28,066 nt of DNA from JAPLDP01 sp964628285 (GCA_964628285.1 CAZVNP010000043.1:1-28066); one strand, 5' to 3'. Positions 17,032-24,220 are shown, counted from the first letter of the stretch. Numbers and translations are program-made. Notes: generated by a model not told the origin, from the sequence alone.

Positions 17032-18279
17032 ATGCAACTTAATGCGTTAAAGAAAATTACCCAACCTCAGTACCTTTATCTTTTAATGATAGGTATCTCC
17101 TTAGTCATCTCAATTCAAAACTATAACCTCGAACACAGCACATTTTCTTATGGGATAAAATCCTATGCTCATTATAATAACTACCTCATTTTCAAAACCT
17201 CATTTTCTCATCTGATACAACAAAAAGATATGTACCAGGCATATCCTTCTGAGTATTGGGATCTCTACAAATACAGCCCTACCTTTGCCCTGCTGATGGC
17301 TCCTTTCGCCATCCTACCCGACCTTGCCGGTCTTGCACTATGGAATGTTCTTAACCTGTTGATCCTCACCTTTGCCCTCACAAGGCTACCATTTAAATCA
17401 GAATGGATAAGACTGGCAGCGGTAGGCTTTATCATACTGGAGGCGCTGACCTCCGTAGAGAACTGCCAGAGCAATTGTCTTATGGCAGGCCTCATCTTTA
17501 TTGCTTTTCAGTCACTGGAGAGACGAAAGATGTTCCCGGCGGCTCTTCTGATTGTCCTGACAGCCTATATCAAGATTTTCGGAATCGCCGCCCTTTTACT
17601 TTTTCTGTTTTATCCCCGTAAACTGAGATCTGCCGCTTACGTGCTGGTGAGTCTTGTTCTCCTTGGGATCCTGCCATTGATTGCCGTGACGCCTTCACAT
17701 CTTATCCATCTTTATGAAAGCTGGGGAAGCCTGTTGATCCATGACCGCTCCGTTTCAACCGGTCTGTCGGTCATGGGATGGTTCAAGTCATGGTTTGGTC
17801 TTGAACCTTCCAAGAACATAGTCCTGACGGCAGGAGCTGTTTTATTGCTGGTTCCTCTGGTACGTTTCGGTCAGTGGAAACAATACCGGTACCGTTTAAT
17901 GTTTCTTGCCTCTATCCTGATATGGGTCGTTATCTTCAATTACAGGGCCGAGTCACCGACCTACGTCATCGCTGTTTCAGGTATCATGATCTGGTTTTTA
18001 GCTCAGAAACCCAACACATTCAATATTATTTTGCTATCACTGGTCTTTGTTTTTACCATCCTGTCACCGACCGATCTCATTCCCCACTCATTAAGGGATA
18101 GTTTTATATATCCTTATGTCCTTAAGGCCGTGCCCTGTATCTTAGTCTGGCTGAAACTGCTTTATGATATGATGTTCAATGATTTTGGACGTCAGGTTTA
18201 CTTTCTTAGTCTGCCAAACAAAGAAAGTAACAAAGAAACGAACGCAGTGAGTTCGCGAATACCTCATACAACAAATTAA
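17032..18279 (+). CDS. GT87-type (DUF2029) membrane glycosyltransferase
   Basis: A 415-residue protein with 9-11 hydrophobic helices, resembling the GT-C fold polyprenyl-phosphate-mannose-dependent family GT87. The early block YKYSPTFALLMAPFAILP after the first luminal loop, and the conserved Q..N/C..L..GLIFIA helix near residue 150, are typical of that family. Such enzymes add a sugar from a lipid-phosphate donor on the outer face of the membrane. The gene stands alone between two 185-bp direct repeats and is visibly more AT-rich than the nuo genes, which suggests acquisition as a unit. The last ~28 codons are encoded by a hairpin repeat and look unrelated to the family, so the true domain probably ends near residue 388. 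Confidence 0.75.
   Translation: MQLNALKKITQPQYLYLLMIGISLVISIQNYNLEHSTFSYGIKSYAHYNNYLIFKTSFSHLIQQKDMYQAYPSEYWDLYKYSPTFALLMAPFAILPDLAGLALWNVLNLLILTFALTRLPFKSEWIRLAAVGFIILEALTSVENCQSNCLMAGLIFIAFQSLERRKMFPAALLIVLTAYIKIFGIAALLLFLFYPRKLRSAAYVLVSLVLLGILPLIAVTPSHLIHLYESWGSLLIHDRSVSTGLSVMGWFKSWFGLEPSKNIVLTAGAVLLLVPLVRFGQWKQYRYRLMFLASILIWVVIFNYRAESPTYVIAVSGIMIWFLAQKPNTFNIILLSLVFVFTILSPTDLIPHSLRDSFIYPYVLKAVPCILVWLKLLYDMMFNDFGRQVYFLSLPNKESNKETNAVSSRIPHTTN
18198..18230. repeat. Inverted repeat inside the 3' end of the GT87 gene
   Basis: Arms TTACTTTCTT (18198-18207) and AAGAAAGTAA (18221-18230) are perfect over 10 bp with a 13-base loop. The repeat is translated as part of the tail after the last membrane helix. 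AAAGAAAGTAACAAAGAAA-type palindromes are familiar as dispersed repeats in Bacteroidota genomes (my recollection), so it may have inserted and extended the reading frame. Confidence 0.6.
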
Positions 18280-18303
18280 TTGCATGAGCAAAATTCACCG
18301 CTT

Positions 18304-18488
18304 AATCACGGGTATGTACCCCAGGGCAAGTTGAGCCTGCGAAATGCCGCTTCAGCGGTACCCTGGACCCAATTTCCGCCCCAAGGGGCGGGGTATTATA
18401 CCCTCCGCCTCCGGTCCCGCCACAGGCGGGATTCAACTTACAAATTTTAATTCACTACGTTCTTAAAATTTGAGTTTCACAAATAAAA
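18304..18488. repeat. 185-bp structured direct repeat, copy B
   Basis: Same orientation as copy A at 16682-16866, with two substitutions in 185 bases and identical boundaries (AATCACGGG at the left and ACAAATAAAA at the right). Recombination between copies A and B would remove exactly the GT87 gene and its flanks as a 1,622-bp circle. Confidence 0.9.
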
Positions 18489-18674
18489 TTAGGCTCTATT
18501 TTATTTTAGCGTTGCAAACGATATAAACTTAAAACCCATTGGTCATCATTAATTCAAAGATTCTAATTTTTTCATATTTGAATTCTTTACTTGTCAAACA
18601 GTTTATAAGTCTGAAAACATGCATAATTACACGCTAATTCAAACCAAAGCCTTTTAAAACCTAATCATATGGAT

Positions 18675-18723
18675 GGTTGCGGGTTGCGAGTTACAGGTCG
18701 CGAGTTACGGGTTGCGGGTTATA
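18675..18723. repeat. Tandem heptamer array (ggttgcg), seven units
   Basis: Seven head-to-tail 7-mers of consensus (G/A)GTTRCG: ggttgcg, ggttgcg, agttaca, ggtcgcg, agttacg, ggttgcg, ggttata. Non-coding. Copies are diverged, so the array is not freshly expanded. Confidence 0.75.
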
Positions 18724-18738
18724 GGATGAACATCCGGC

Positions 18739-18819
18739 AGCCCCGAAGGGACGACATGATTATAGCAGGCGGGATGATAGTTTTGACCAAGAGCCCTGAA
18801 AGGGTGACATGATTGTAGC
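18739..18819. repeat. Pair of 28-bp repeats with small hairpins (agccc-gaa-ggg..)
   Basis: AGCCCCGAAGGG.. (18739-18766) and AGCCCTGAAAGGG.. (18792-18819) share 23 of 28 bases in the same orientation and both end in GACATGATTRTAGC. Each begins with a tiny hairpin (CCC-GAA-GGG type). I recall similar units as common dispersed repeats in Bacteroidota genomes, but this could not be checked here. Confidence 0.6.
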
Positions 18820-18855
18820 TACTGATCATTTGGTTTCAGCATGTCGTTTCATCGC

Positions 18856-20496
18856 TCAATCCCATCCCAGTATCTCATGCAGAAAATCATCACCGATATC
18901 TGTTACCGGAAACCCCATGACACGGGTTATGTCGGTCAATACCGTTCTGATATTCTGCCAGGGGGCATGTTCGAGGATGCCGACGGTAAGCTGTTGACGG
19001 AGAGTAAAAAGTCTCTTGCGTTGGCTATCAGAGAAAGCTTCCCTGTTGTAAAATGTCCGCTCCTCGGTATAATGATAAGGGATTTTGGTCACCTGTTTAA
19101 AGAGGTCATAGCCATATTTTTCAGTTTCGGACGATTTCATGGTGTAATGTTCCCAATCATCGATGGATCCTGTGATATTCCAACGTTTCCTGAATTCCGG
19201 TTGAGCCAGTTTGCTGAAAGGAGAAATGAATAGAGGGAATAACAAGTAGCCGGAAGAGGCAATACCGATATCGAGGTCATTGAGAAATGTGGCGGTATTG
19301 CCGATGGTCCGGTGCGTCTCGCCGGGGAATCCCACGATAAAGGTCATCACGACGCTGATACCGTGTTTGTCGAGCAGCTCGATACCCCGTTTGACCTCTT
19401 CGAGCTTCTGGCGTTTGTTCATGCGTTCCAGCTGGTCTTTATCGCCCGATTCGACGCCGATGAGTGAGAGCAGCAGCCCTGAGCGCCGGATCATGCCGAT
19501 ATTGGCTTCGGTGATGGCCGAGGCGCGCATGAAGCCTATCCAGCGTTGCAGGCCCGAGGAGATGATGGCGTCGGTGACCTCCTGTACCCGCCTGGAGTTG
19601 ATGAAGACATTATCATCGGTGGCATGAACGATGGATGAGCCGTTGCCAATGCGATGACGGATGAGCTTCATTTCTTCGCGCAGGCTGGCGGTTGAACGGA
19701 AGAAAATATCAGGGTAAAGCTGATAAAAATCACAGAAACGGCAACGGTAAGGACAGCCTATGGAGGTGCGGACAGGTATCTGTTCCGGCAGCTCGTCGAT
19801 GAGATCCCACCGGGTATAATCTTCATTATAATCGACCAATTCATCCTGCTGCGGTGTGAAGATGAACTTGCCCGTCTTGTCGGGCAAGGCCAGGTTGGCT
19901 ATGGATGTCAAGTCGGCCTGGCGGCCTCGTTCCATTTCCTTCAATACCCGGAGCAAAGCTTCACGGCCATGGGGGGCCACGACAAAAACATCCGCGCCGA
20001 CAGCCCTGCTGTCGACATCGAACAGCAAAGGAGATGAGAGATCGCCCGGGGCCCTGTTCATCTCATGGTACTGATAGCTTTTCCACACATAGACCCCTCC
20101 CACTATGATGAAGGCTCCGGGCAGATGCTTTCTGATCTGCTGCACGATCTCTATCACCGACGATGTGCTGAGGATCATGGTGGTGGACAGGCATACCGCG
20201 AAGGGACCGGCTGCGGCGATTCGCTGGAGAGCTTCATCATGGTATTTATGTGACAGCACGGTCCGGTAACCATTCCGGCGCAACATGCCGGTGAGGTAAA
20301 ACCCGGCCGCCGGCACCATGTCGCGCTTGGAGGGAACGGGGCCGATATTTTCGGTGCGGTAACCGTTCTGCGCCAGCTCACGGAGGGTCGCCAGCGTCAG
20401 CTCACGGCGCGTCCGCCTGAGCTTCAAAGCCAGATCCATATCGTACTGCTTCGTATCAACCATCGGCGCTATGACGGCTACAGTCCCTCCTGACAT
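18856..20496 (-). CDS. B12-binding-type radical SAM protein
   Basis: 546 residues from the ATG at 20496 (a GTG seven codons upstream is also in frame, but would overlap a promoter-like box). Residues about 60-190 look like a cobalamin-binding Rossmann domain, with the FIIVGGVYVW strand. I do not see a clear DxHxxG base-off motif. The radical SAM core follows, with Cys248, Cys252 and Cys255 in CPYRCRFC (CxxxCxxC) binding the [4Fe-4S] cluster. Further on come GVESGD and the GFPGET block typical of this superfamily. Members methylate unactivated carbons, cyclise or rearrange substrates in lipids and natural products. The substrate is unknown. It is transcribed divergently from the ACP gene, which hints at a shared pathway. 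Confidence 0.85.
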   Translation of the reverse strand: MSGGTVAVIAPMVDTKQYDMDLALKLRRTRRELTLATLRELAQNGYRTENIGPVPSKRDMVPAAGFYLTGMLRRNGYRTVLSHKYHDEALQRIAAAGPFAVCLSTTMILSTSSVIEIVQQIRKHLPGAFIIVGGVYVWKSYQYHEMNRAPGDLSSPLLFDVDSRAVGADVFVVAPHGREALLRVLKEMERGRQADLTSIANLALPDKTGKFIFTPQQDELVDYNEDYTRWDLIDELPEQIPVRTSIGCPYRCRFCDFYQLYPDIFFRSTASLREEMKLIRHRIGNGSSIVHATDDNVFINSRRVQEVTDAIISSGLQRWIGFMRASAITEANIGMIRRSGLLLSLIGVESGDKDQLERMNKRQKLEEVKRGIELLDKHGISVVMTFIVGFPGETHRTIGNTATFLNDLDIGIASSGYLLFPLFISPFSKLAQPEFRKRWNITGSIDDWEHYTMKSSETEKYGYDLFKQVTKIPYHYTEERTFYNREAFSDSQRKRLFTLRQQLTVGILEHAPWQNIRTVLTDITRVMGFPVTDIGDDFLHEILGWD

Positions 20497-20516
20497 GAAG
20501 GTTATATTTGATGGCA

Positions 20517-20524
20517 CAAAGATA
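20517..20524 (-). promoter_or_regulatory. TAnnTTTG box (-7) for the radical SAM gene
   Basis: TATCTTTG on the minus strand is a full match to the Bacteroidota -7 consensus TAnnTTTG and lies 20 bp upstream of the ATG at 20496. No good -33 TTTG is seen at the expected spacing. If the box is used, transcription would begin inside the possible GTG-started extension, supporting the ATG start. Confidence 0.4.
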
Positions 20525-20560
20525 GGATCAAAATCAATAACGTCGCCTGACTTATAAAAC

Positions 20561-20609
20561 TTCGACGGTTTAATCCCGCATCGTAAAAAATTTTAATTTT
20601 GCCGTCGAA
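20561..20609. promoter_or_regulatory. Inverted repeat TTCGACGG ... CCGTCGAA around the ACP promoter
   Basis: Two perfect 8-bp arms (20561-20568 and 20602-20609) flank 33 bp that hold the presumed ACP promoter. The distance between arm centres is about 41 bp, or roughly four helical turns, which would suit a dimeric or looping regulator. A stem-loop in the 5' leader is another reading. Confidence 0.35.
20594..20601 (+). promoter_or_regulatory. TAnnTTTG box (-7) for the ACP gene
   Basis: TAATTTTG matches the Bacteroidota -7 consensus and lies 21 bp upstream of the ACP ATG. A TTTA at 20569-20572, 21 bp further upstream, could serve as the -33 element. Confidence 0.45.
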
Positions 20610-20622
20610 ATTTTTGTCGAGA

Positions 20623-20874
20623 ATGAAGATTGAGGATTTCATAGCCACCATTGAAGAAGAGTTTGAAGACCTTGAGCCCGGCGCCTTAAAACCCGAGAGC
20701 AGGTTCCGTGAGACATTCGAGTGGAATTCGATTAATGCGTTAATACTTATTGCCTTAGTCAAGACCAACTATGATGTGGTCATCAACGCAGAGGATATCA
20801 CCAAATCGAAGACAATTATGGATCTTTTCACTATTATCAGTTCGCGGATGAACTCACCCCTGCCCCTCTCTTAA
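20623..20874 (+). CDS. Acyl carrier protein (discrete)
   Basis: A small acidic helical protein of 83 residues that holds acyl groups on a phosphopantetheine arm. The attachment serine is most likely Ser36 in EWNSINAL, at the start of helix 2, where classical carriers have DSL. The W-N-S variant is one I associate with specialised carriers in biosynthetic clusters rather than housekeeping AcpP. The ATG at 20623 is chosen over a TTG eight codons upstream that falls in the promoter-like region. The C-terminal SPLPLS is encoded by the hairpin repeat that also carries the stop. It is convergent with the acyl-AMP ligase gene. Confidence 0.85.
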   Translation: MKIEDFIATIEEEFEDLEPGALKPESRFRETFEWNSINALILIALVKTNYDVVINAEDITKSKTIMDLFTIISSRMNSPLPLS

Positions 20875-20890
20875 AAAGAGAGGGGGATCA
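20853..20890. terminator. Hairpin repeat between convergent ACP and ligase genes (family copy 3)
   Basis: CCCCTCTCTT and AGAGAGGGG pair around a short A-rich loop, with a CTCACCCC outer arm that is truncated on the right. The TAA of the ACP gene lies in the loop, and the TGA of the ligase gene forms at the right edge. Placement between convergent genes fits a bidirectional terminator. Confidence 0.65.
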
Positions 20891-22942
20891 TTTACCCTTA
20901 TTCTTTTCGGAAATCAGCTTCTCAGCTTTTTCGGTCAGTTCCTGAATACTTATCTTTTCAAAAAATAAATAGGGGGGAAAGTCGATTCCGAAGTTGACGA
21001 GGAAGTCGCGCTGGAGTTCGACGGCTTTCATTGAATTTAATCCATAGGCTGTGATCGGCCTGGTGACATCGATGGTTTTCTTATCGATCCTGAGCTTGCT
21101 GCTCATCCATGAGGTCATCCAATCCATCAAAGAAAGCCCTGTGAGGTTGTCATCAATGAGTGGCCGGACCTCGGAGGAGGTGAGAAAGGATTCTGCAATG
21201 ACATCCGGTGTCTTATCCAGGAATCCTTTCCTGCAGGCGCTACGTTGTATCTTGCCGCTGGACGTCTTGGGTATGGATGCCGTCCTGAGCAGTTGTATGG
21301 CGGTCACTTCAAGCTCAAATTCCTCCGCCACGGCCTGGCGAATAGCGTCGAAGACTTCCTGCGAATTGAGATCCCTGAGGAAAGTGCGTCCTACCTCTGC
21401 AACGATCACGACGATCTCTTTATCATTCATATCAACGGCAAATGCAGCCGAGCAGTTTGGCCGGATGGCAGGATGACAGGACTCAACGGTGTATTCCAGA
21501 TCCTGCGGGTAATAATTTCTTCCCTGGATGATAATGAGGTCTTTCAGCCTGCCCGATATAAATAATTCGGAATTATTAAAGAATCCCAGGTCGCCTGTGC
21601 GGAGAAAAGGGCCCTCGCCGCTACCGGCTATAAAAGCTTTAAAGGTATCCTGTGTCTCCGACGGACGATTCCAATAACCTTGTGCTATGCTGGAGCCTGC
21701 GAGCCATATCTCGCCGATGGTGCCGCCGGCGGCACGCTCCCGCGTGTCGGGGTCGACAATGACGGCCCGGGTGTCGATCCAGGGATGGCCTACGCTGACC
21801 TGCGCAACAGCATTCTTATCATCCCTTCCGGCAACGATGACACGGTTTTTCTCAATGCCCTCCCTGAGCAGGGACAGACAGACCGGTTCCTTATCAGCAT
21901 CGCCACCCGAAATGATGAGGGTGGCCTCAGCCATGCCATAGGTAGGATAAAAATTCTCAGGACGGAAACCGAAAGGCCTGAAAGCTTCAGTGAACCGGCG
22001 CAGGGTCTCCATCCTCACCGGCTCGGCGCCGTTATAAAGAGTGTGAACGGTGGTGAGATCGACCTGGTTACGTTCCTCAGGTGTGGTCTTATCCACACAA
22101 AAGTCATAGGCGAAGTTGGGTGCTCCGCCGTGCGTGCCTTTGTATTTGGTGAAAGCGTTCAGCCACCGGATGGGTCTCTGAAGAAACGACACCGGCGGAA
22201 GGAGGATGCCAGGGAATCCGGTATACAGAGGTTGCAGGACTCCTTCGATCAGCCCCATGTCATGGAAGCTGGGCAGCCATGACACGGAGACGCTGTCGCC
22301 GGTGAGTTTAAAGCATTGCCTCAGGAACTCCGAGTTGCGCATCAGGTTGCGGTGGGTGACCATCACGCCTTTGGGATGGCCCGTGGAACCGGAGGTGTAT
22401 TGCAGTAAGGCCAGCATGGAAGGCATGATGTCGTCACCGCCCGTCATCTCAGTGGATTTATGAGTCGTGTCATCGCTGATGAACCACCTCATGCCCTTCA
22501 AATCCTCATCGTCGCTAAAATTTCTTTGTACAGCCTCAAAGATGGCTGCGGTGGTCATGACCACCTTTGCCCTGGAGTCGTTGACGATGGCCTTGATGCG
22601 CCATAACGATCTGTTCTTGCGTGGCGGATAGGCCGGCACGGCTATCACTCCGGCATAGAAACAGCCGAAAAGGGCAAAGATGAATTCCGGCCCAGGCGGA
22701 TACAGCATCAGCGCTCTCTCGCCTCTCATACCTTGTTTATAAAGTGATGCGGCGATGGTCGCAGCTTTTTTATCCAGATCCCGGTAAGTGATGATGAACT
22801 CGTTCGATTCGCCGTCGAGGAGATAGGTATAGGCCATTTTATCGGGCATCGCGTGAGCCCTGAGTTTCAAAATATCGGTGAGAGTATGTTCATAGGTGTC
22901 CTCTTCACGGATTTTTCCCGATAAAAAAGCGTCAAGGGCCAT
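20888..22942 (-). CDS. Fatty acyl-AMP ligase with C-terminal acyl carrier domain
   Basis: 684 residues. The adenylate-forming domain (about 20-590) shows the P-loop YTSGSTGHPKG, the WLPSFHDMGL block, YGMAEATL, RTGDLGFF, the hinge GRLKDLIIIQGRNYYPQDLE and the catalytic lysine near 564 in SSGKIQRS. The HDMGL and YPQDLE blocks are typical of fatty acyl-AMP ligases (FAAL), which pass the acyl group to a carrier and not to CoA. Residues about 600-680 form a fused carrier domain with Ser637 in GLNSMKA. The enzyme would activate a free fatty acid and load it on its own or the neighbouring carrier. It is transcribed divergently from the ketosynthase gene, and its TGA stop is formed at the edge of a hairpin repeat. 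Confidence 0.92.
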   Translation of the reverse strand: MALDAFLSGKIREEDTYEHTLTDILKLRAHAMPDKMAYTYLLDGESNEFIITYRDLDKKAATIAASLYKQGMRGERALMLYPPGPEFIFALFGCFYAGVIAVPAYPPRKNRSLWRIKAIVNDSRAKVVMTTAAIFEAVQRNFSDDEDLKGMRWFISDDTTHKSTEMTGGDDIMPSMLALLQYTSGSTGHPKGVMVTHRNLMRNSEFLRQCFKLTGDSVSVSWLPSFHDMGLIEGVLQPLYTGFPGILLPPVSFLQRPIRWLNAFTKYKGTHGGAPNFAYDFCVDKTTPEERNQVDLTTVHTLYNGAEPVRMETLRRFTEAFRPFGFRPENFYPTYGMAEATLIISGGDADKEPVCLSLLREGIEKNRVIVAGRDDKNAVAQVSVGHPWIDTRAVIVDPDTRERAAGGTIGEIWLAGSSIAQGYWNRPSETQDTFKAFIAGSGEGPFLRTGDLGFFNNSELFISGRLKDLIIIQGRNYYPQDLEYTVESCHPAIRPNCSAAFAVDMNDKEIVVIVAEVGRTFLRDLNSQEVFDAIRQAVAEEFELEVTAIQLLRTASIPKTSSGKIQRSACRKGFLDKTPDVIAESFLTSSEVRPLIDDNLTGLSLMDWMTSWMSSKLRIDKKTIDVTRPITAYGLNSMKAVELQRDFLVNFGIDFPPYLFFEKISIQELTEKAEKLISEKNKGK

Positions 22943-22968
22943 GATGTTCAGCTTTATCCAACGGTCTG

Positions 22969-22976
22969 CAAAATTA
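22969..22976 (-). promoter_or_regulatory. TAnnTTTG box (-7) for the acyl-AMP ligase gene
   Basis: TAATTTTG on the minus strand lies 26 bp upstream of the ligase ATG, with a TTTC about 20 bp further upstream as a near -33 match. It shares a 91-bp divergent spacer with the ketosynthase promoter. Confidence 0.45.
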
Positions 22977-23007
22977 GAAAATCCTGCCTATGTTAGGAAA
23001 ATTGCGT

Positions 23008-23015
23008 TACATTTG
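23008..23015 (+). promoter_or_regulatory. TAnnTTTG box (-7) for the ketosynthase operon
   Basis: TACATTTG fully matches the Bacteroidota -7 consensus 18 bp before the ketosynthase ATG. A GAGGG ribosome-binding sequence at 23022-23026 follows, 7 bp before the ATG, leaving a very short leader. No clear -33 element is visible. Confidence 0.4.
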
Positions 23016-23033
23016 TATGATGAGGGTAATAAA

Positions 23034-24089
23034 ATGGCTTTATTCACCATACCGGATGTCAAAATAGCCGGACTGGCGGCTGCGGTGCCTCATAAAGAGG
23101 TCTCCAACGCAGATTACGCCTGGATCTCGAAAAAAGAACGGAATCTTCTGATTAAAACCATCGGCGTGGAAAAACGCCGCATAACCGAAAAGGGTGTGAC
23201 CTCCTCCGATCTTTGCTTTACCGCCACCGTAAAATTATTGGATGAGCTTGGATGGGACAGGGATGACATTGAGGCTCTGATCTTTGTCACCCAATCGGGC
23301 GACTATATGGTTCCTGCTTCGGCTCCCATACTCCAGGACAGGTTAGGTCTGCCGAAAACCTGCATGGCGCTCGACATAAACCTGGGCTGCTCCGGTTATC
23401 CATATGGGCTATCTGTGATCAGCAGCCTGGTGAACAGCACGGGGATGGAGAAGGCGTTGCTGCTCATCGGAGATCTTTCCAACGTCACCTCATCATACAG
23501 GGATAAAAGCAGCTATCCTTTGTTCGGCGATTCGGGAACAGCCACCGCCCTGGTCAGGGATACGGAGGCCGTGCCCATGGTCTTTAACCTGCAGACCGAC
23601 GGCTCGGGTTATGAGGCCATCATCATACGGGACGGAGGTACCAGAAACATGGTCACAAAGAAATCTTTCAACTATAAAAAATACGGCGAAGGAATTTACC
23701 GCAACAATGTGCAGGTAGCTCTGAACGGCATAGAGGTTTTTAACTTCTCGCTGAGGGAAGTGGTGCCCAATATTAAAAAAACGCTGGAGTACGCGGATAA
23801 GAAGCTCGATGACTTCGATTATATTGTCTTCCACCAGGCCAACAAGCTTATCAACGAGACATTGCGTAAAATGCTAAAGGTGAATAGGGAGAAAGTCCCC
23901 TATTCCATTCAAAAATATGGCAACACGAGCGGCGCTTCAGTGCCTTTGACGATGGTCTCGGAGCTGAGGGAACAATTGTCAACAAAATCCCTGAAGCTGA
24001 TCTTATCGGCGTTTGGCATAGGACTGTCGTGGGGCACGGTGCTGCTGGAGACCGATGCTGTGGTGGTGCCGGAGGTGGCGGTGGTTTGA
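23034..24089 (+). CDS. fabH-like: 3-oxoacyl-ACP synthase III family protein (ketosynthase III)
   Basis: A thiolase-fold enzyme of 351 residues. The catalytic triad is readable as Cys119 (NLGCSGYPYGL), His267 (FHQAN) and Asn297 (YGNTSGASVP). KAS III enzymes condense a starter acyl thioester with malonyl-ACP, and relatives also join two acyl chains or act as acyltransferases. The ATG at 23034 is preferred because GAGGG lies 7 bp upstream; a longer in-frame reading would run back into the divergent ligase gene. Its neighbours are two carriers, an acyl-AMP ligase and a reductase, so it probably works in a dedicated acyl pathway and not in bulk fatty acid synthesis. The C-terminus has a valine-rich tail of no known role. 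Confidence 0.9.
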   Translation: MALFTIPDVKIAGLAAAVPHKEVSNADYAWISKKERNLLIKTIGVEKRRITEKGVTSSDLCFTATVKLLDELGWDRDDIEALIFVTQSGDYMVPASAPILQDRLGLPKTCMALDINLGCSGYPYGLSVISSLVNSTGMEKALLLIGDLSNVTSSYRDKSSYPLFGDSGTATALVRDTEAVPMVFNLQTDGSGYEAIIIRDGGTRNMVTKKSFNYKKYGEGIYRNNVQVALNGIEVFNFSLREVVPNIKKTLEYADKKLDDFDYIVFHQANKLINETLRKMLKVNREKVPYSIQKYGNTSGASVPLTMVSELREQLSTKSLKLILSAFGIGLSWGTVLLETDAVVVPEVAVV

Positions 24090-24092
24090 GGA

Positions 24093-24115
24093 GGTCGGCA
24101 GGTCGGCAGTCGGCA
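24093..24115. repeat. Short tandem repeat (ggtcggca), about three units
   Basis: Two exact 8-mers GGTCGGCA (24093 and 24101) and a 7-base derivative follow directly after the ketosynthase stop. Non-coding. Confidence 0.6.
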
Positions 24116-24152
24116 GTCACCTCTTCCCCCGGGGTGGGGTGATTTGGCAGTA

Positions 24153-24216
24153 AACAATACAACAATATAACAATATAACAGTACAACAATAGAACAATAG
24201 AACAATAGAACAATTG
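24153..24216. repeat. Eight tandem octamers (aacaatan) abutting the SDR start codon
   Basis: Eight consecutive 8-mers of consensus AACAATAN run without a break from 24153 to 24216 and are separated from the ATG at 24221 by only AACC. They occupy the place of the ribosome-binding site and no Shine-Dalgarno sequence is seen. The three copies AACAATAG (24185-24208) are identical. A change in unit number would alter the translation-initiation region. Confidence 0.85.
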
Positions 24217-24220
24217 AACC

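Larger units (their letters stand above)
18489..18855. other. Non-coding stretch between repeat copy B and the radical SAM gene
   Basis: An AT-rich first half with no credible gene, followed by the heptamer array (18675-18723) and two copies of a 28-bp repeat (18739 and 18792) near the end of the radical SAM gene. No terminator with a U-tract and no RNA gene was recognised. Confidence 0.5.

Noticed and set aside
16682..18488. Composite transposon with transposase
   Set aside because: Neither the repeats nor the interval encode a transposase or integrase, and no terminal inverted repeats of an insertion sequence were found.
18549..18575. Minus-strand mini-frame MKKLESLN, resembling the start of some Bacteroidota peptide leaders, near a radical SAM gene
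   Set aside because: It stops after eight codons and no core peptide, double-glycine motif or modifying enzyme of a peptide pathway is seen; it is too short to support.
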